Part shown: positions 17,169-25,024 of the stretch, piece after piece
How positions within the stretch are numbered: the first letter of the stretch is position 1
Layout of the letters: each line of letters begins with the position of its first letter
From: Faucicola sp902506225
GTDB lineage: Bacteria > Pseudomonadota > Gammaproteobacteria > Pseudomonadales > Moraxellaceae
Length of the DNA stretch: 64,000 nucleotides
Direction of reading: 5' to 3'
Assembly (NCBI GenBank): GCA_902506225.1
Contig: LR733345.1
Coordinates: 806,001-870,000, forward strand
Program-made: the position numbers and the translations under genes
Notes under the pieces: generated by a model
What the model saw: the letters and a program-made list of their open reading frames with translations, nothing else
Database searches by the model: none
Told to the model about the DNA's origin: nothing

Positions 17169-17517
17169 GAAAAATCCTTCAGTAAAAATTTGTTATGGGG
17201 TCGTCCCTTTAGTCATATCCGTCTAAAACGGTATGCAAGCCTCATGCCGCTATTATAATTATTGGTGGCAACAGCGATGGCATTACAAGATAAAATTATT
17301 CTACATTATATCGCTTTATGATGTGTTTACAATTGCAATCTTTAGACGCTACAACCGAAAAACGCTGCAACTGGTAAAATTAGATTAAACATAGCATGAA
17401 TAACCCATCAATGCGCGATTTTTTGCAGTATAATCAAACCTTACAATGCTAATTAACAGGCAGTCATAACGCTTAATTGGCAACGATGATTCGTTCATGA
17501 GACAATGAGGTGAAGCG
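17169..17517. other. nadE upstream intergenic region
   Basis: A 349-bp region between divergent nadE and a small gene. It is AT-rich. I see no RNA gene or clear hairpin, only room for both promoters. Confidence 0.4.
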
Positions 17518-17772
17518 ATGTTTACCGCAATTTTTGTGGTTTTGGTAATTATGGGGCTTAGCTGGGTTGGGATGAAATGGATGTATCCACGCCCACCACA
17601 AGGCTACTTGCGACCGCAGCCAGGCGAGAGTACCGAGCTGCGAGCGTGTGATTTTTGCCATCATACCTTGGCAGAGTGGCGAGGGATTGTAGAAGGGGAT
17701 AAGTTCTTTTGTAATCAAGAACACCAAGCGGATTTTCATGCTGGCAAACATTACCAGCGCGCCCAAAATTAG
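17518..17772 (+). CDS. PP0621-family small protein
   Basis: A protein of 84 residues. An N-terminal hydrophobic helix (residues ~2-20, FTAIFVVLVIMGLSWVG) is followed by MYPRPP and a Cys motif, C44-x2-C47 in ACDFCHHTLAEW. A second motif, KFFCNQEHQADF, completes a possible zinc knuckle or treble clef. The pattern matches what I recall of the PP0621 family, for which I know no function. GAGGTGAAG lies just before the ATG. It converges on zapA, 26 bp away. Confidence 0.7.
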   Translation: MFTAIFVVLVIMGLSWVGMKWMYPRPPQGYLRPQPGESTELRACDFCHHTLAEWRGIVEGDKFFCNQEHQADFHAGKHYQRAQN

Positions 17773-17798
17773 TCGAATTTTATTTTATATTACAGACG

Positions 17799-18092
17799 TT
17801 AGGCAAAACGCGCAACGTCTTCTAACATTTTCCCCACCAGGTCTTGCGCTTGGCTTTCGTTTTCTTGATAGCGTTGTAAGTTTTCTGATTTTTCAAACAA
17901 GGTCAACGCGCATAGTACCAATAATTGTTCTTGGGGTAGCTGAGGCGCTTGGCGGCGTACCTCTTGCATAAACTGGTTAATATAGCTTGCCGCACGCTGC
18001 AACGCAGGCTCTTCAGATTCTGGGCAGTTGATGGTATAGCTATGACCATTGATCAGAATATCAACTTTTTTAATGCTTTGGGCAGATGCCAT
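17799..18092 (-). CDS. zapA: Cell division protein ZapA
   Basis: A protein of 97 residues. ZapA crosslinks FtsZ filaments at the division ring. It has the family's N-terminal beta domain (KVDILINGHSYTINCPESEEPALQRAASYIN) and a C-terminal coiled coil (LCALTLFEKSENLQRYQENESQ). It is preceded by a small coiled-coil gene 72 bp upstream on the same strand, and the pair is divergent from a UPF0149 gene, as zapA and ygfB are in other gammaproteobacteria. Confidence 0.9.
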   Translation of the reverse strand: MASAQSIKKVDILINGHSYTINCPESEEPALQRAASYINQFMQEVRRQAPQLPQEQLLVLCALTLFEKSENLQRYQENESQAQDLVGKMLEDVARFA

Positions 18093-18164
18093 AAGATTTT
18101 CCTAACGTATTCAAATGTTTTAAACATCACTAAGGCTGGCTTAATTAAATAGGGGCGAGGCGGG

Positions 18165-18569
18165 TTAGTTTTCGCTGTCAATTTTTGCCAAGCGCTCTAA
18201 CACAAGCTTGGTATGCTCTGCCGCAACGCGATTTTTTTCAATCAGTTTTTGATTTTGTGCGGTAAAAATCTGTAATTGGTTTTGGGTTTGTTCGTATTCG
18301 GTACTTAGCATGTTGTGAGATTCGGCAAGTGACTGATAGCGCTGCTCGAGGGCTTGATACTCTTCGGCTTGTCTGGCAAGTTGTTGTTCCAAATTTTGCT
18401 GCAGTTCTTTGCTGGCATCGAGCTCAGCTTGTACCGCTTGCAGTTGATCTGCGGTAATGGTGGGCTGTGCTTTAATACGGGTTAGCTCGCTACTGGCGAA
18501 TTGATATTTATCGCGAAGCTTGGTCAATGCGGTCTGTAGCTGGGTCAGTTGGTCAATTAGGGTGCTCAT
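18165..18569 (-). CDS. Coiled-coil protein upstream of zapA (ZapB-like candidate)
   Basis: A protein of 134 residues, almost entirely heptad-patterned and rich in Gln, Glu, Leu and Ala, with no signal peptide or membrane helix. Its N-terminus, LIDQLTQLQTALTKLRDKYQ, and its position directly upstream of zapA recall the small coiled-coil proteins found next to zapA in many gammaproteobacteria, some of them named ZapB-like. It is longer than E. coli ZapB (81 residues). A divisome role is inferred from context only. Confidence 0.62.
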   Translation of the reverse strand: MSTLIDQLTQLQTALTKLRDKYQFASSELTRIKAQPTITADQLQAVQAELDASKELQQNLEQQLARQAEEYQALEQRYQSLAESHNMLSTEYEQTQNQLQIFTAQNQKLIEKNRVAAEHTKLVLERLAKIDSEN

Positions 18570-18946
18570 GATATGATGTCTAGCCAGTAATCGAGTGAAT
18601 AATCGAGTGAATAATCAAGTAAATCATCAAGAGCGATATGATGGGCGCTCGTTGACATGAATAGCAAAAGGCTTTTTTGGTATAACTATAGCGTGAAGGC
18701 TTAAAATTTGAGTGATACTTATATTATTTTACCACTTTAACTCCACTCTCAACTCTTTATAATTCATTAATTTTAAAAGGCTTAAAATTTAATAACTTTT
18801 TAGCCAAAAATTGCAAGCCTAGTATTTACAGGGCTTTAGAAAAAAGAGTTGAGAGTCAGGTCACTTTAATAATGCCATAGTTGACCGCATTAAGGCTAGT
18901 ATTATCTCAATGTTGATATAATTTTTTGTGAAAAAAGGGTAAAGCG
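18570..18946. other. Intergenic region with paired 14-bp repeats
   Basis: This 377-bp stretch separates divergent zapA-side and UPF0149 genes. It contains a perfect 14-bp inverted repeat (ACTCTCAACTCTTT at 18745-18758 and its complement at 18843-18856) and a 14-bp direct repeat (AAGGCTTAAAATTT at 18696-18709 and 18777-18790). No ORF with a ribosome-binding site is visible. It could hold a structured RNA or regulatory repeats. Confidence 0.4.
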
Positions 18947-19687
18947 ATGGATGATTATATTTCGGGTTGGCAAGATTGGACACAAGCATTTGAGGATTGG
19001 CACGACGTCACCATTAGTGAGTTACATGGTCTAATATCAGGGGTGCTCAGTGTGTGTGATGCGCCAACCGAGCAACAGTGGCAACTGCTACTGACTGAGC
19101 TGAGCTTTACCGAGCTTGAGCCAAAAGCGTTAGAGATAGTGACCGAAGAGGGCGAGGATATGGTGGCGGTGTTAACCGATGATGCCGATAGCTATCAGTT
19201 TATGCCGCTTTTGCCCGATGATGACCATCCACTGTATGAGCGTTTGATGGCACTTAAGAACTGGGCAAATGGCTTTTTGACAGGCTTTGGCATCACTGAT
19301 AGTGCGCTACGTCCGGAAGAAAACACCCTATTTAATGACTTGGCAAAAATCGGCGCGCTGCGGGTTGATGCGTATGATGAGGCGCTGCAAGGCACGGACA
19401 ATGCTGAAGGCGAAGTTGAATATATGGAGTTACTTGAGTTTGTGCGCATGATTCCTGTGAGTGTATCACAAGGGCGAGTGCGTAAATCAGTCGCCAAGTT
19501 GCCGCTCATCGCAGGATTTGCCATGAATCGCCCTGTGGGTAAAGCCCAAGGGGTTGATGAGGAGCATTTGGATTTTATTGAGCAGCTACGCGATGATGAA
19601 CTCGATTGGGAAGCAGAAAAAGATACCAATGATGATTTTGTTACCCATATGGTCATTGATGCCATGAATGGTAAAAAGCCGAATTGA
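18947..19687 (+). CDS. UPF0149 (YgfB-like) family protein
   Basis: A protein of 246 residues. It has the family pattern: SELHGLISGVLSVCDAPTEQQW near the N-terminus, the central NGFLTGFGI, and EYMELLEFVRMIPVSV towards the C-terminus. It is larger than the ~190-residue E. coli YgfB because of insertions and an acidic tail. YgfB has been described as a regulator in Pseudomonas, but its biochemical activity is not clear to me. GGGTAAAG precedes the ATG. It lies divergent from zapA and upstream of argE-pepP; in E. coli ygfB is linked to pepP. Confidence 0.85.
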   Translation: MDDYISGWQDWTQAFEDWHDVTISELHGLISGVLSVCDAPTEQQWQLLLTELSFTELEPKALEIVTEEGEDMVAVLTDDADSYQFMPLLPDDDHPLYERLMALKNWANGFLTGFGITDSALRPEENTLFNDLAKIGALRVDAYDEALQGTDNAEGEVEYMELLEFVRMIPVSVSQGRVRKSVAKLPLIAGFAMNRPVGKAQGVDEEHLDFIEQLRDDELDWEAEKDTNDDFVTHMVIDAMNGKKPN

Positions 19688-19765
19688 TGCTAATACCCTA
19701 TTTCGACTAGATTTACCCTAATAGGGTGTTTTAATGGTTTAAAATTTGAGAAAAATGGAACGACT

Positions 19766-20959
19766 ATGGGCTATCCATCCAACGCCGTAGACTGGTTAAC
19801 AAAGCTGATTGGTTTTAACACTGTCAGTCGCTACTCCAATTTGCAATTGATTGAGTATGTGGCGAGTTATTGTGAGCAGTTAGGGTTGTCGCCACGTTTG
19901 ACCTTTAATGCCGATAATACCAAAGCCAACCTCTTTGTGACTGTACCTGCGATGGGTAAGGGTGATACTGTAACGACAGGGGGTTTTGTGTTTTCCGGGC
20001 ATACTGATGTGGTGCCCGTTGATGGGCAGGCATGGAATACCGATCCGTTTGTGGCGACCATTATGGAAGATAAGCTATACGGGCGTGGGGCTTGTGATAT
20101 GAAAGGCTTTATTGCTTGTGCCTTAACCCTGTTGCCCACTGTGGTGAAAGCAAGCCGCGATAAGAGGCTGGGCAAACCGATTCATCTGGCACTGTCGTAT
20201 GACGAAGAAGTGGGTTGTTTGGGTGCGCCATTACTGCTTGCAGATTTAAAAGGGCAAGGGATTAAGCCCGACTACTGTATCGTCGGTGAACCGACCATGA
20301 TGAAAATGGTCACCGCGCATAAAGGCATCCAAGTGTATCGCTGCCGCGTGCATGGCAAATCAGTGCATTCATCGCTGACCCCGCAAGGCGTCAATGCCAT
20401 TAGCTATGCCAGCAAAATTATCAATTTTATTGATGAACTTGCCGAGCAATTGCAACAACGTCACGACCAAGACATGGCGTTTGATGTACCGTTTTCGACC
20501 TTGTCAGTGGGCACTATTACCGGCGGTACGGCGACCAATATCGTGCCCAACCTGTGCGAATTCACCTTTGATTACCGTAATTTGCCGCACATGAATGAAA
20601 GCCAAGTGATTGAGCTGATTCGCGCCTTTATCAAAACCCTTGAGCCTAAGATGCACGCCATTGACAGCGACACGGGGATTGAGCTAACTCGCAACGAAAA
20701 TGTCCCTGCGATGACCGATAAAGATAGCCAAGCCTTGCAACAGCTCATAGAAAATTTGGTGGATGAACAGCAGCGCCATAAAGTGGCGTATGCCACTGAA
20801 GGCGGGCAGTTTACCAATGCAGGCATTCCGACGGTTATCTGTGGACCTGGCGATATTGGCAATGCCCATAAAGCCAATGAATTTGTCAGTCTAAACCAAT
20901 TAGCAAAATGCGAAAGCTTCTTACAGCAAATTCTTCAACAATGTTGTGACAGCCATTAA
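19766..20959 (+). CDS. argE: Acetylornithine deacetylase
   Basis: An M20-family metallohydrolase of 397 residues that removes acetyl from N-acetylornithine in arginine synthesis. Zinc ligands appear in order: His in FSGHTDVVPVDG, Asp in YGRGACDMKGF, and the Glu pair in SYDEEVGCLGAP, with the dimerisation domain His in HGKSVHSSLTP. The C-terminal metal His is in GDIGNAHKANEF. The length agrees with ArgE (about 385). It lies 78 bp after the UPF0149 gene and 16 bp before the likely pepP start, so the three may be co-transcribed. Confidence 0.92.
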   Translation: MGYPSNAVDWLTKLIGFNTVSRYSNLQLIEYVASYCEQLGLSPRLTFNADNTKANLFVTVPAMGKGDTVTTGGFVFSGHTDVVPVDGQAWNTDPFVATIMEDKLYGRGACDMKGFIACALTLLPTVVKASRDKRLGKPIHLALSYDEEVGCLGAPLLLADLKGQGIKPDYCIVGEPTMMKMVTAHKGIQVYRCRVHGKSVHSSLTPQGVNAISYASKIINFIDELAEQLQQRHDQDMAFDVPFSTLSVGTITGGTATNIVPNLCEFTFDYRNLPHMNESQVIELIRAFIKTLEPKMHAIDSDTGIELTRNENVPAMTDKDSQALQQLIENLVDEQQRHKVAYATEGGQFTNAGIPTVICGPGDIGNAHKANEFVSLNQLAKCESFLQQILQQCCDSH

Positions 20960-20975
20960 ATTTTTTGGAAATATC

Positions 20976-22325
20976 ATGTCAAATCAATTAACCATACAGT
21001 TGTTGCCCAAGCTTCCCCAAAGCCAATTTGCCAAACGTCGTGCCAAACTTGCTGAAGCCTTGCCAAACAATAGCATTGCGATTTTGCAAACGGCACCCGC
21101 GCATATTCGCAACAACGATGCTGAGTACAAATACCGCGCTGACAGCAGTTTTTTCTACCTAACTGGCTTTGCCGAGCCAGAGTCAGTTATGGTTTTGGAA
21201 AAAACTGACCATGCCGTCAACTACACGTTATTTTTACGTGAGAAAGACAAACTACGTGAGATTTGGGATGGTAAACGCGTAGGGCTTGACGGTGCAACCG
21301 CAGATTTTGGCGCAGATAAAGCGATTGCCATTGGCAAAATTGATGAGGTGATGCCAACCTTGACTTTTGGTAAAAAACACGTGTTTGCCCGCTTTAATAA
21401 TGAGCTGATTGGCTGGCTTAATCAAGCCAAGCAGCTGCAGCGCGGCGAAGGTGTGGTCGATACCGTCACCAATATTGATAGCCTTATCAATGAAATGCGG
21501 CTGATAAAAGATGAGTCTGAAATTGCACGCATGAAAGTCGCCGCCCAAATCAGTGCTTACGGGCATATTCGCGCCATGCAAAGTGTGGCACCCTTGATGC
21601 AGAAAAATCAAGGGAATGAAAGCAGACTGGAAGCTGAAGTCAACTATGCTTTTGCCCAATACGGCTGCGTACCCTCTTACAATAGTATCGTGGCTGGCGG
21701 GGACAATGCCAATATTTTGCACTATGTCGAAAACGACCAACCGCTGCACGATGGCGACTTGGTGATGATAGATGCGGGCGCCGAATACCAACATTATGCA
21801 GGTGATATTAGCCGTACTTTTCCTGTGAGTGGCAAGTTCAGCGACGTGCAAAAACAGGTGTATGACATTGTGTTAAATGCCAATATCGCCGCCATCAACA
21901 GCCTAAAAGCAGGTGAGCATGGCAAAATCCATCATGAAACTGCGCTCAAGGTATTGACCCAAGGCTTGATTGATTTGGGGATTTTGACAGGCGATGTCGA
22001 TGAATTGATTGCTGATAAAGCCTACTTGCCGTTTTATATGCATGGCACAGGGCATTGGCTTGGCTTAGATGTGCACGATGCAGGGCGCTATACTGGCGAC
22101 GACGGTAAACCCAGAAAGCTTGAGAAAGGCATGGTGATTACCGTTGAGCCAGGCTTGTATTTTGCCCATGACAATGCATTGGTACCCAAGAAATATCGGG
22201 GTATTGGGATTCGGATTGAGGATGATGTGGTCATTACCGAGGGTGAGCCGCTGGTTCTCACTGATGATGTACCAAAGACAACGGAAGCGATTGAAGCATT
22301 AATGCAGCAAAAAGTTGATTCATAG
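20976..22325 (+). CDS. pepP: Xaa-Pro aminopeptidase (aminopeptidase P)
   Basis: A protein of 449 residues from the ATG at 20976, which has GGAAA 8 bp upstream. A longer frame from 20946 would overlap argE and lacks a better site. It removes N-terminal residues that precede proline. The N-terminal AMP_N domain (FAKRRAKLAEALP, RNNDAEYKYRADSSFFYLTGF) is followed by the pita-bread domain. Manganese ligands are visible: Asp in MIDAGAEYQHYAGDISRTF (two), His in HGTGHWLGLDVHDAG, Glu in TVEPGLYF and Glu in GIRIEDDV. A terminator follows at 22366. Confidence 0.94.
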   Translation: MSNQLTIQLLPKLPQSQFAKRRAKLAEALPNNSIAILQTAPAHIRNNDAEYKYRADSSFFYLTGFAEPESVMVLEKTDHAVNYTLFLREKDKLREIWDGKRVGLDGATADFGADKAIAIGKIDEVMPTLTFGKKHVFARFNNELIGWLNQAKQLQRGEGVVDTVTNIDSLINEMRLIKDESEIARMKVAAQISAYGHIRAMQSVAPLMQKNQGNESRLEAEVNYAFAQYGCVPSYNSIVAGGDNANILHYVENDQPLHDGDLVMIDAGAEYQHYAGDISRTFPVSGKFSDVQKQVYDIVLNANIAAINSLKAGEHGKIHHETALKVLTQGLIDLGILTGDVDELIADKAYLPFYMHGTGHWLGLDVHDAGRYTGDDGKPRKLEKGMVITVEPGLYFAHDNALVPKKYRGIGIRIEDDVVITEGEPLVLTDDVPKTTEAIEALMQQKVDS

Positions 22326-22365
22326 ATAGAGGCACATCTATATATAGAGGCAAAGAAAAAAATAG

Positions 22366-22392
22366 AAAAGCCCAAGACAGTTGGGCTTTTTT
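22366..22392 (+). terminator. Bidirectional terminator between pepP and the ArsC-like gene
   Basis: AGCCCAA-GACAG-TTGGGCT followed by TTTTTT, with A-rich sequence on the other side. Confidence 0.85.
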
Positions 22393-22415
22393 AAGGTCAA
22401 TCGTTTATCGGCATG

Positions 22416-22889
22416 TTAGGCATCCGCTGGCGGATGCGCTAAATGTTCGATTTTATCTTCGGGCAAGTTTGTCAATAAATGAATGCGCTGAGAGAGTTGG
22501 CGCAATACTTGGCTAAAGGCAGCTTTTTCCACCTCACTATCGGCTGATACACTGTCCGTATCATTGATATGCCAATGTGCGGTCAGCGGGAATTTGCCAT
22601 CAATGTCGGCATGTTGCTGTAAAGAATTGCACAGCCCAATCACCAAATCAATCTTTGGCGCGTTGTGTTGTAAAAACTGATTGACGGATTTGGGCGCTAA
22701 GCCTGTGACGTCATAACCTTCTTGTTTTAATACCTCAAGCGTGAATGGATGCGCGCTAGCGGATGGCTCAACGCCTGCGCTATAGGCTACAAAACGGTCA
22801 CCGCCAATTCTATTCAAAATGGCTTCTGCCATTAGGCTACGGCTAGCATTGTGCTTGCACAAGAACAACACGTTATAAGGCTGCGTCAT
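22416..22889 (-). CDS. Low-molecular-weight phosphatase / ArsC-type arsenate reductase family protein
   Basis: A protein of 157 residues from the ATG at 22889. The P-loop FLCKHNASRSLMAEAIL has the CX5R signature (C11, R17), and the C-terminal half resembles thioredoxin-coupled arsenate reductases (ISAHW-like TAHWHINDTDSV with catalytic Asp). The additional resolving cysteines typical of true ArsC are not obvious, so it may be a phosphatase-like relative. No ars repressor or transporter is adjacent. An upstream start at 22928 is possible but adds 13 residues unlike the family. Confidence 0.72.
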   Translation of the reverse strand: MTQPYNVLFLCKHNASRSLMAEAILNRIGGDRFVAYSAGVEPSASAHPFTLEVLKQEGYDVTGLAPKSVNQFLQHNAPKIDLVIGLCNSLQQHADIDGKFPLTAHWHINDTDSVSADSEVEKAAFSQVLRQLSQRIHLLTNLPEDKIEHLAHPPADA

Positions 22890-22928
22890 CAATAAGTCCC
22901 TTGTCATCATTTTGCGAACGGTCAGCAC

Positions 22929-23340
22929 GTTTGGGCGTGCAATTTTTGAAAATGAAATTTTACCTTTAATGGCAAAAAATTGCTATCAAAATCCCCACAA
23001 TTGTGCAAGTTTAAACCATTGACATTAACCGCTAAGTTTTGCCAGCAATTCGCCATCAAGTAGGTGAAAAAATTATTGATTCCAAAAAGTAACATTTAGT
23101 ATAAAAATAATTTGCGTTTAATGAATTTTAAAAATAACTATTATAAATATTTGATTTTATTATATTTTATGTAAATGCAAAAAAAATAATGACTTGCTTG
23201 TATAACTTTTGGTTGGGTTTTGTGAAAAGAAATTTTGACATTAACTATTGATTCATGAAAAATCTACATACTGCAAGATTCTCGTTGCAATTTTTTCAAT
23301 TTTTTACAAATATTTTTTTCTTTATACGTTCGAGGTAAAA
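22929..23340. other. AT-rich region upstream of metP
   Basis: This 412-bp, very AT-rich stretch has no supportable ORF. An in-frame extension of metP to 23248 encodes MIHEKSTYCKI..., which is unlike the family and has no ribosome-binding site. No riboswitch was recognised. Confidence 0.4.
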
Positions 23341-24813
23341 ATGACTCAACAGCGTGAAAATTGGTCGGCTCGCTCAGGATTTATTCTGGCTGCTATTGGG
23401 TCGGCTGTAGGGTTAGGCAACATATGGCGCTTCCCTTATGTGGCTTATGAGAATGGCGGTGGTGCTTTTATGGTGCCTTATCTAATAGCATTAATAGCAG
23501 CTGGATTTCCTTTGCTATTTTTGGATTATGTGGTCGGTCAAAAATATCGCGGCGCGCCACCAACGGCATATAAACGTATGGTCAAGTCTGCTGAACCAAT
23601 TGGTTGGTGGCAGGTGCTAGTGTGTGCCATCATTGGCATTTATTACGCTAGTGTTTTGGGATGGGCGGGCAGCTATGTATTGTTCTCATTTGGACAACAA
23701 TGGGGTGCTGATACAGAAGCGTTTTTCTTCAAAACTTTCTTGCAAAATGCAGACACATTGAACTTTACTTTCGTGCCAAATCTCTTATGGTCATTGGTGT
23801 TAGTATGGTTAGTTGCATTGTTTATTATGTTCGCTGGGGTAAAAAAAGGTATTGAATTATCTAATCGTATTTTTATCCCCCTTTTGGTTGTCATGTTCAC
23901 TATTCTTGTAGTGCAGTCGTTACGCTTACCAGGCGCAACAGAGGGTCTTAATGCGTTCTTTACCCCAAATTGGTCGGCAATGGCAGACCCGAAAGTTTGG
24001 TTGGCGGCATTTGGACATGTCTTTTTCTCAATGTCGATTGGCTTTGGTATCATGGTGACGTATGCCTCTTACCTTAAACGTAATGCGAATTTGACGGGTT
24101 CTGGCTTGGTAGTTGGCTTCGCTAATTCATCATTTGAATTGCTTGCAGGTATTGGTATTTTCTCGGCGTTAGGTTTTATGGCACAAGCATCAGGTAAACC
24201 AGTTGCTGAAGTCGTAAGTGGTGGTATCGGCTTGGCGTTTATTGCCTATCCTAAAATTATCTCAAGTATGGGTGATTTGGGAAATATTATTGGTTTCTTA
24301 TTCTATGCATCGTTGACCGTGGCAGGCTTAACCTCAATGGTTAGTATTCTAGAAGTACCGATTTCGGCGTTTCGTGACAAGTTTGGTTGGTCTCGAAACA
24401 AGGCAGTGAGTATTGTCGGAGGTGTGTCTGCTGTGATTTCTATTTTGATGTTCTCAACTCAAAATGCAATTACTTTTGTCGATATCATTGATAATTTCGC
24501 CAATAACATCGGTATTGTATTGGGTGCAATCTTGTCAATTATTTGGGTTTTCTGGCTTAATCGCTCATTAATTCCTGTTTTAACCAACCATATCAACCGC
24601 ATTTCAAGTTTTAAAGTGGGTAAAGGGTGGGTATTTACATTGACTGTAATCACGCCAGTTGCGTTGATTGCGGCGTTGATTTTGACCTTAAAGTCTTTGC
24701 TTACTGAAGGTTATGGTGAATATCCGATGATGACCCAAGCCATTTTTGGTTGGGGCGTAGTTGCAATATTTGCTGTGGGTGCAATGCTATTGAGCAGCAT
24801 GAAACATAAGTAA
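23341..24813 (+). CDS. metP: Sodium-dependent amino-acid transporter, NSS family (MetP type)
   Basis: A protein of 490 residues with about 11-12 membrane helices. The NSS signature for sodium and substrate binding, SARSGFILAAIGSAVGLGNIWRFPY, is at the N-terminus, followed by the GGGAF loop. The second signature, GFANSSFELLAG, is central. The ATG at 23341 has GAGGT at an ideal distance. A 44-residue single-helix gene follows 34 bp downstream and matches the small subunit of the MetPS-type methionine/alanine importer, which identifies this subgroup. The substrate (Met, Ala or another small amino acid) is inferred. Confidence 0.85.
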   Translation: MTQQRENWSARSGFILAAIGSAVGLGNIWRFPYVAYENGGGAFMVPYLIALIAAGFPLLFLDYVVGQKYRGAPPTAYKRMVKSAEPIGWWQVLVCAIIGIYYASVLGWAGSYVLFSFGQQWGADTEAFFFKTFLQNADTLNFTFVPNLLWSLVLVWLVALFIMFAGVKKGIELSNRIFIPLLVVMFTILVVQSLRLPGATEGLNAFFTPNWSAMADPKVWLAAFGHVFFSMSIGFGIMVTYASYLKRNANLTGSGLVVGFANSSFELLAGIGIFSALGFMAQASGKPVAEVVSGGIGLAFIAYPKIISSMGDLGNIIGFLFYASLTVAGLTSMVSILEVPISAFRDKFGWSRNKAVSIVGGVSAVISILMFSTQNAITFVDIIDNFANNIGIVLGAILSIIWVFWLNRSLIPVLTNHINRISSFKVGKGWVFTLTVITPVALIAALILTLKSLLTEGYGEYPMMTQAIFGWGVVAIFAVGAMLLSSMKHK

Positions 24814-24847
24814 CTAACAAATCGATTGACGATATAAGGAACAAATC

Positions 24848-24982
24848 ATGAATGGTTCAGCAATGATTTTGATGGTGTTTGCGATGGCATTTATTTGGGG
24901 GGGGTTAATTTGGTCTTCATTACACTTACTGAAAAACCCAGACCTTCCACTCGAAACTATCCCTGAAGAGCATCATGACTAA
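24848..24982 (+). CDS. metS: MetS-family NSS transporter small subunit
   Basis: A 44-residue protein, MNGSAMILMVFAMAFIWGGL and so on to EEHHD. One hydrophobic helix (residues 5-25) is followed by a short polar tail, HLLKNPDLPLE. The size, the xxWGG motif in the helix and the position 34 bp after an NSS transporter match MetS, the small subunit required by MetP in Corynebacterium. AAGGA lies upstream of the ATG. It is co-transcribed with metP and followed by a terminator. Confidence 0.8.
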   Translation: MNGSAMILMVFAMAFIWGGLIWSSLHLLKNPDLPLETIPEEHHD

Positions 24983-24983
24983 T

Positions 24984-25014
24984 AAAAAAACCCCGAATCG
25001 TCGGGGTTTTTTTT
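24984..25014 (+). terminator. Bidirectional terminator after metS
   Basis: AAAAAAACCCCGA-ATCG-TCGGGGTTTTTTTT, a 7-bp GC-rich stem with A and T runs on both sides. It serves metPS and the convergent aminotransferase gene. Confidence 0.92.
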
Positions 25015-25024
25015 CAATGAAACA

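Noticed and set aside
17169..17517. 6S RNA gene near zapA
   Set aside because: The position next to zapA prompted the search, but no long closing stem with central bubble could be traced here, and only 26 bp lie directly downstream of zapA.
21252..21851. 199-codon frame on the minus strand inside pepP
   Set aside because: Lies antisense to an intact, well-conserved gene, has no ribosome-binding site and no recognisable domain.
23248..23340. 31-residue N-terminal extension of the NSS transporter
   Set aside because: The internal ATG at 23341 has an optimal ribosome-binding site and matches the family start; the extension is AT-rich leader sequence.
23673..24053. 126-codon minus-strand frame within metP
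   Set aside because: Complement of membrane-helix codons; no family features and no start signal.
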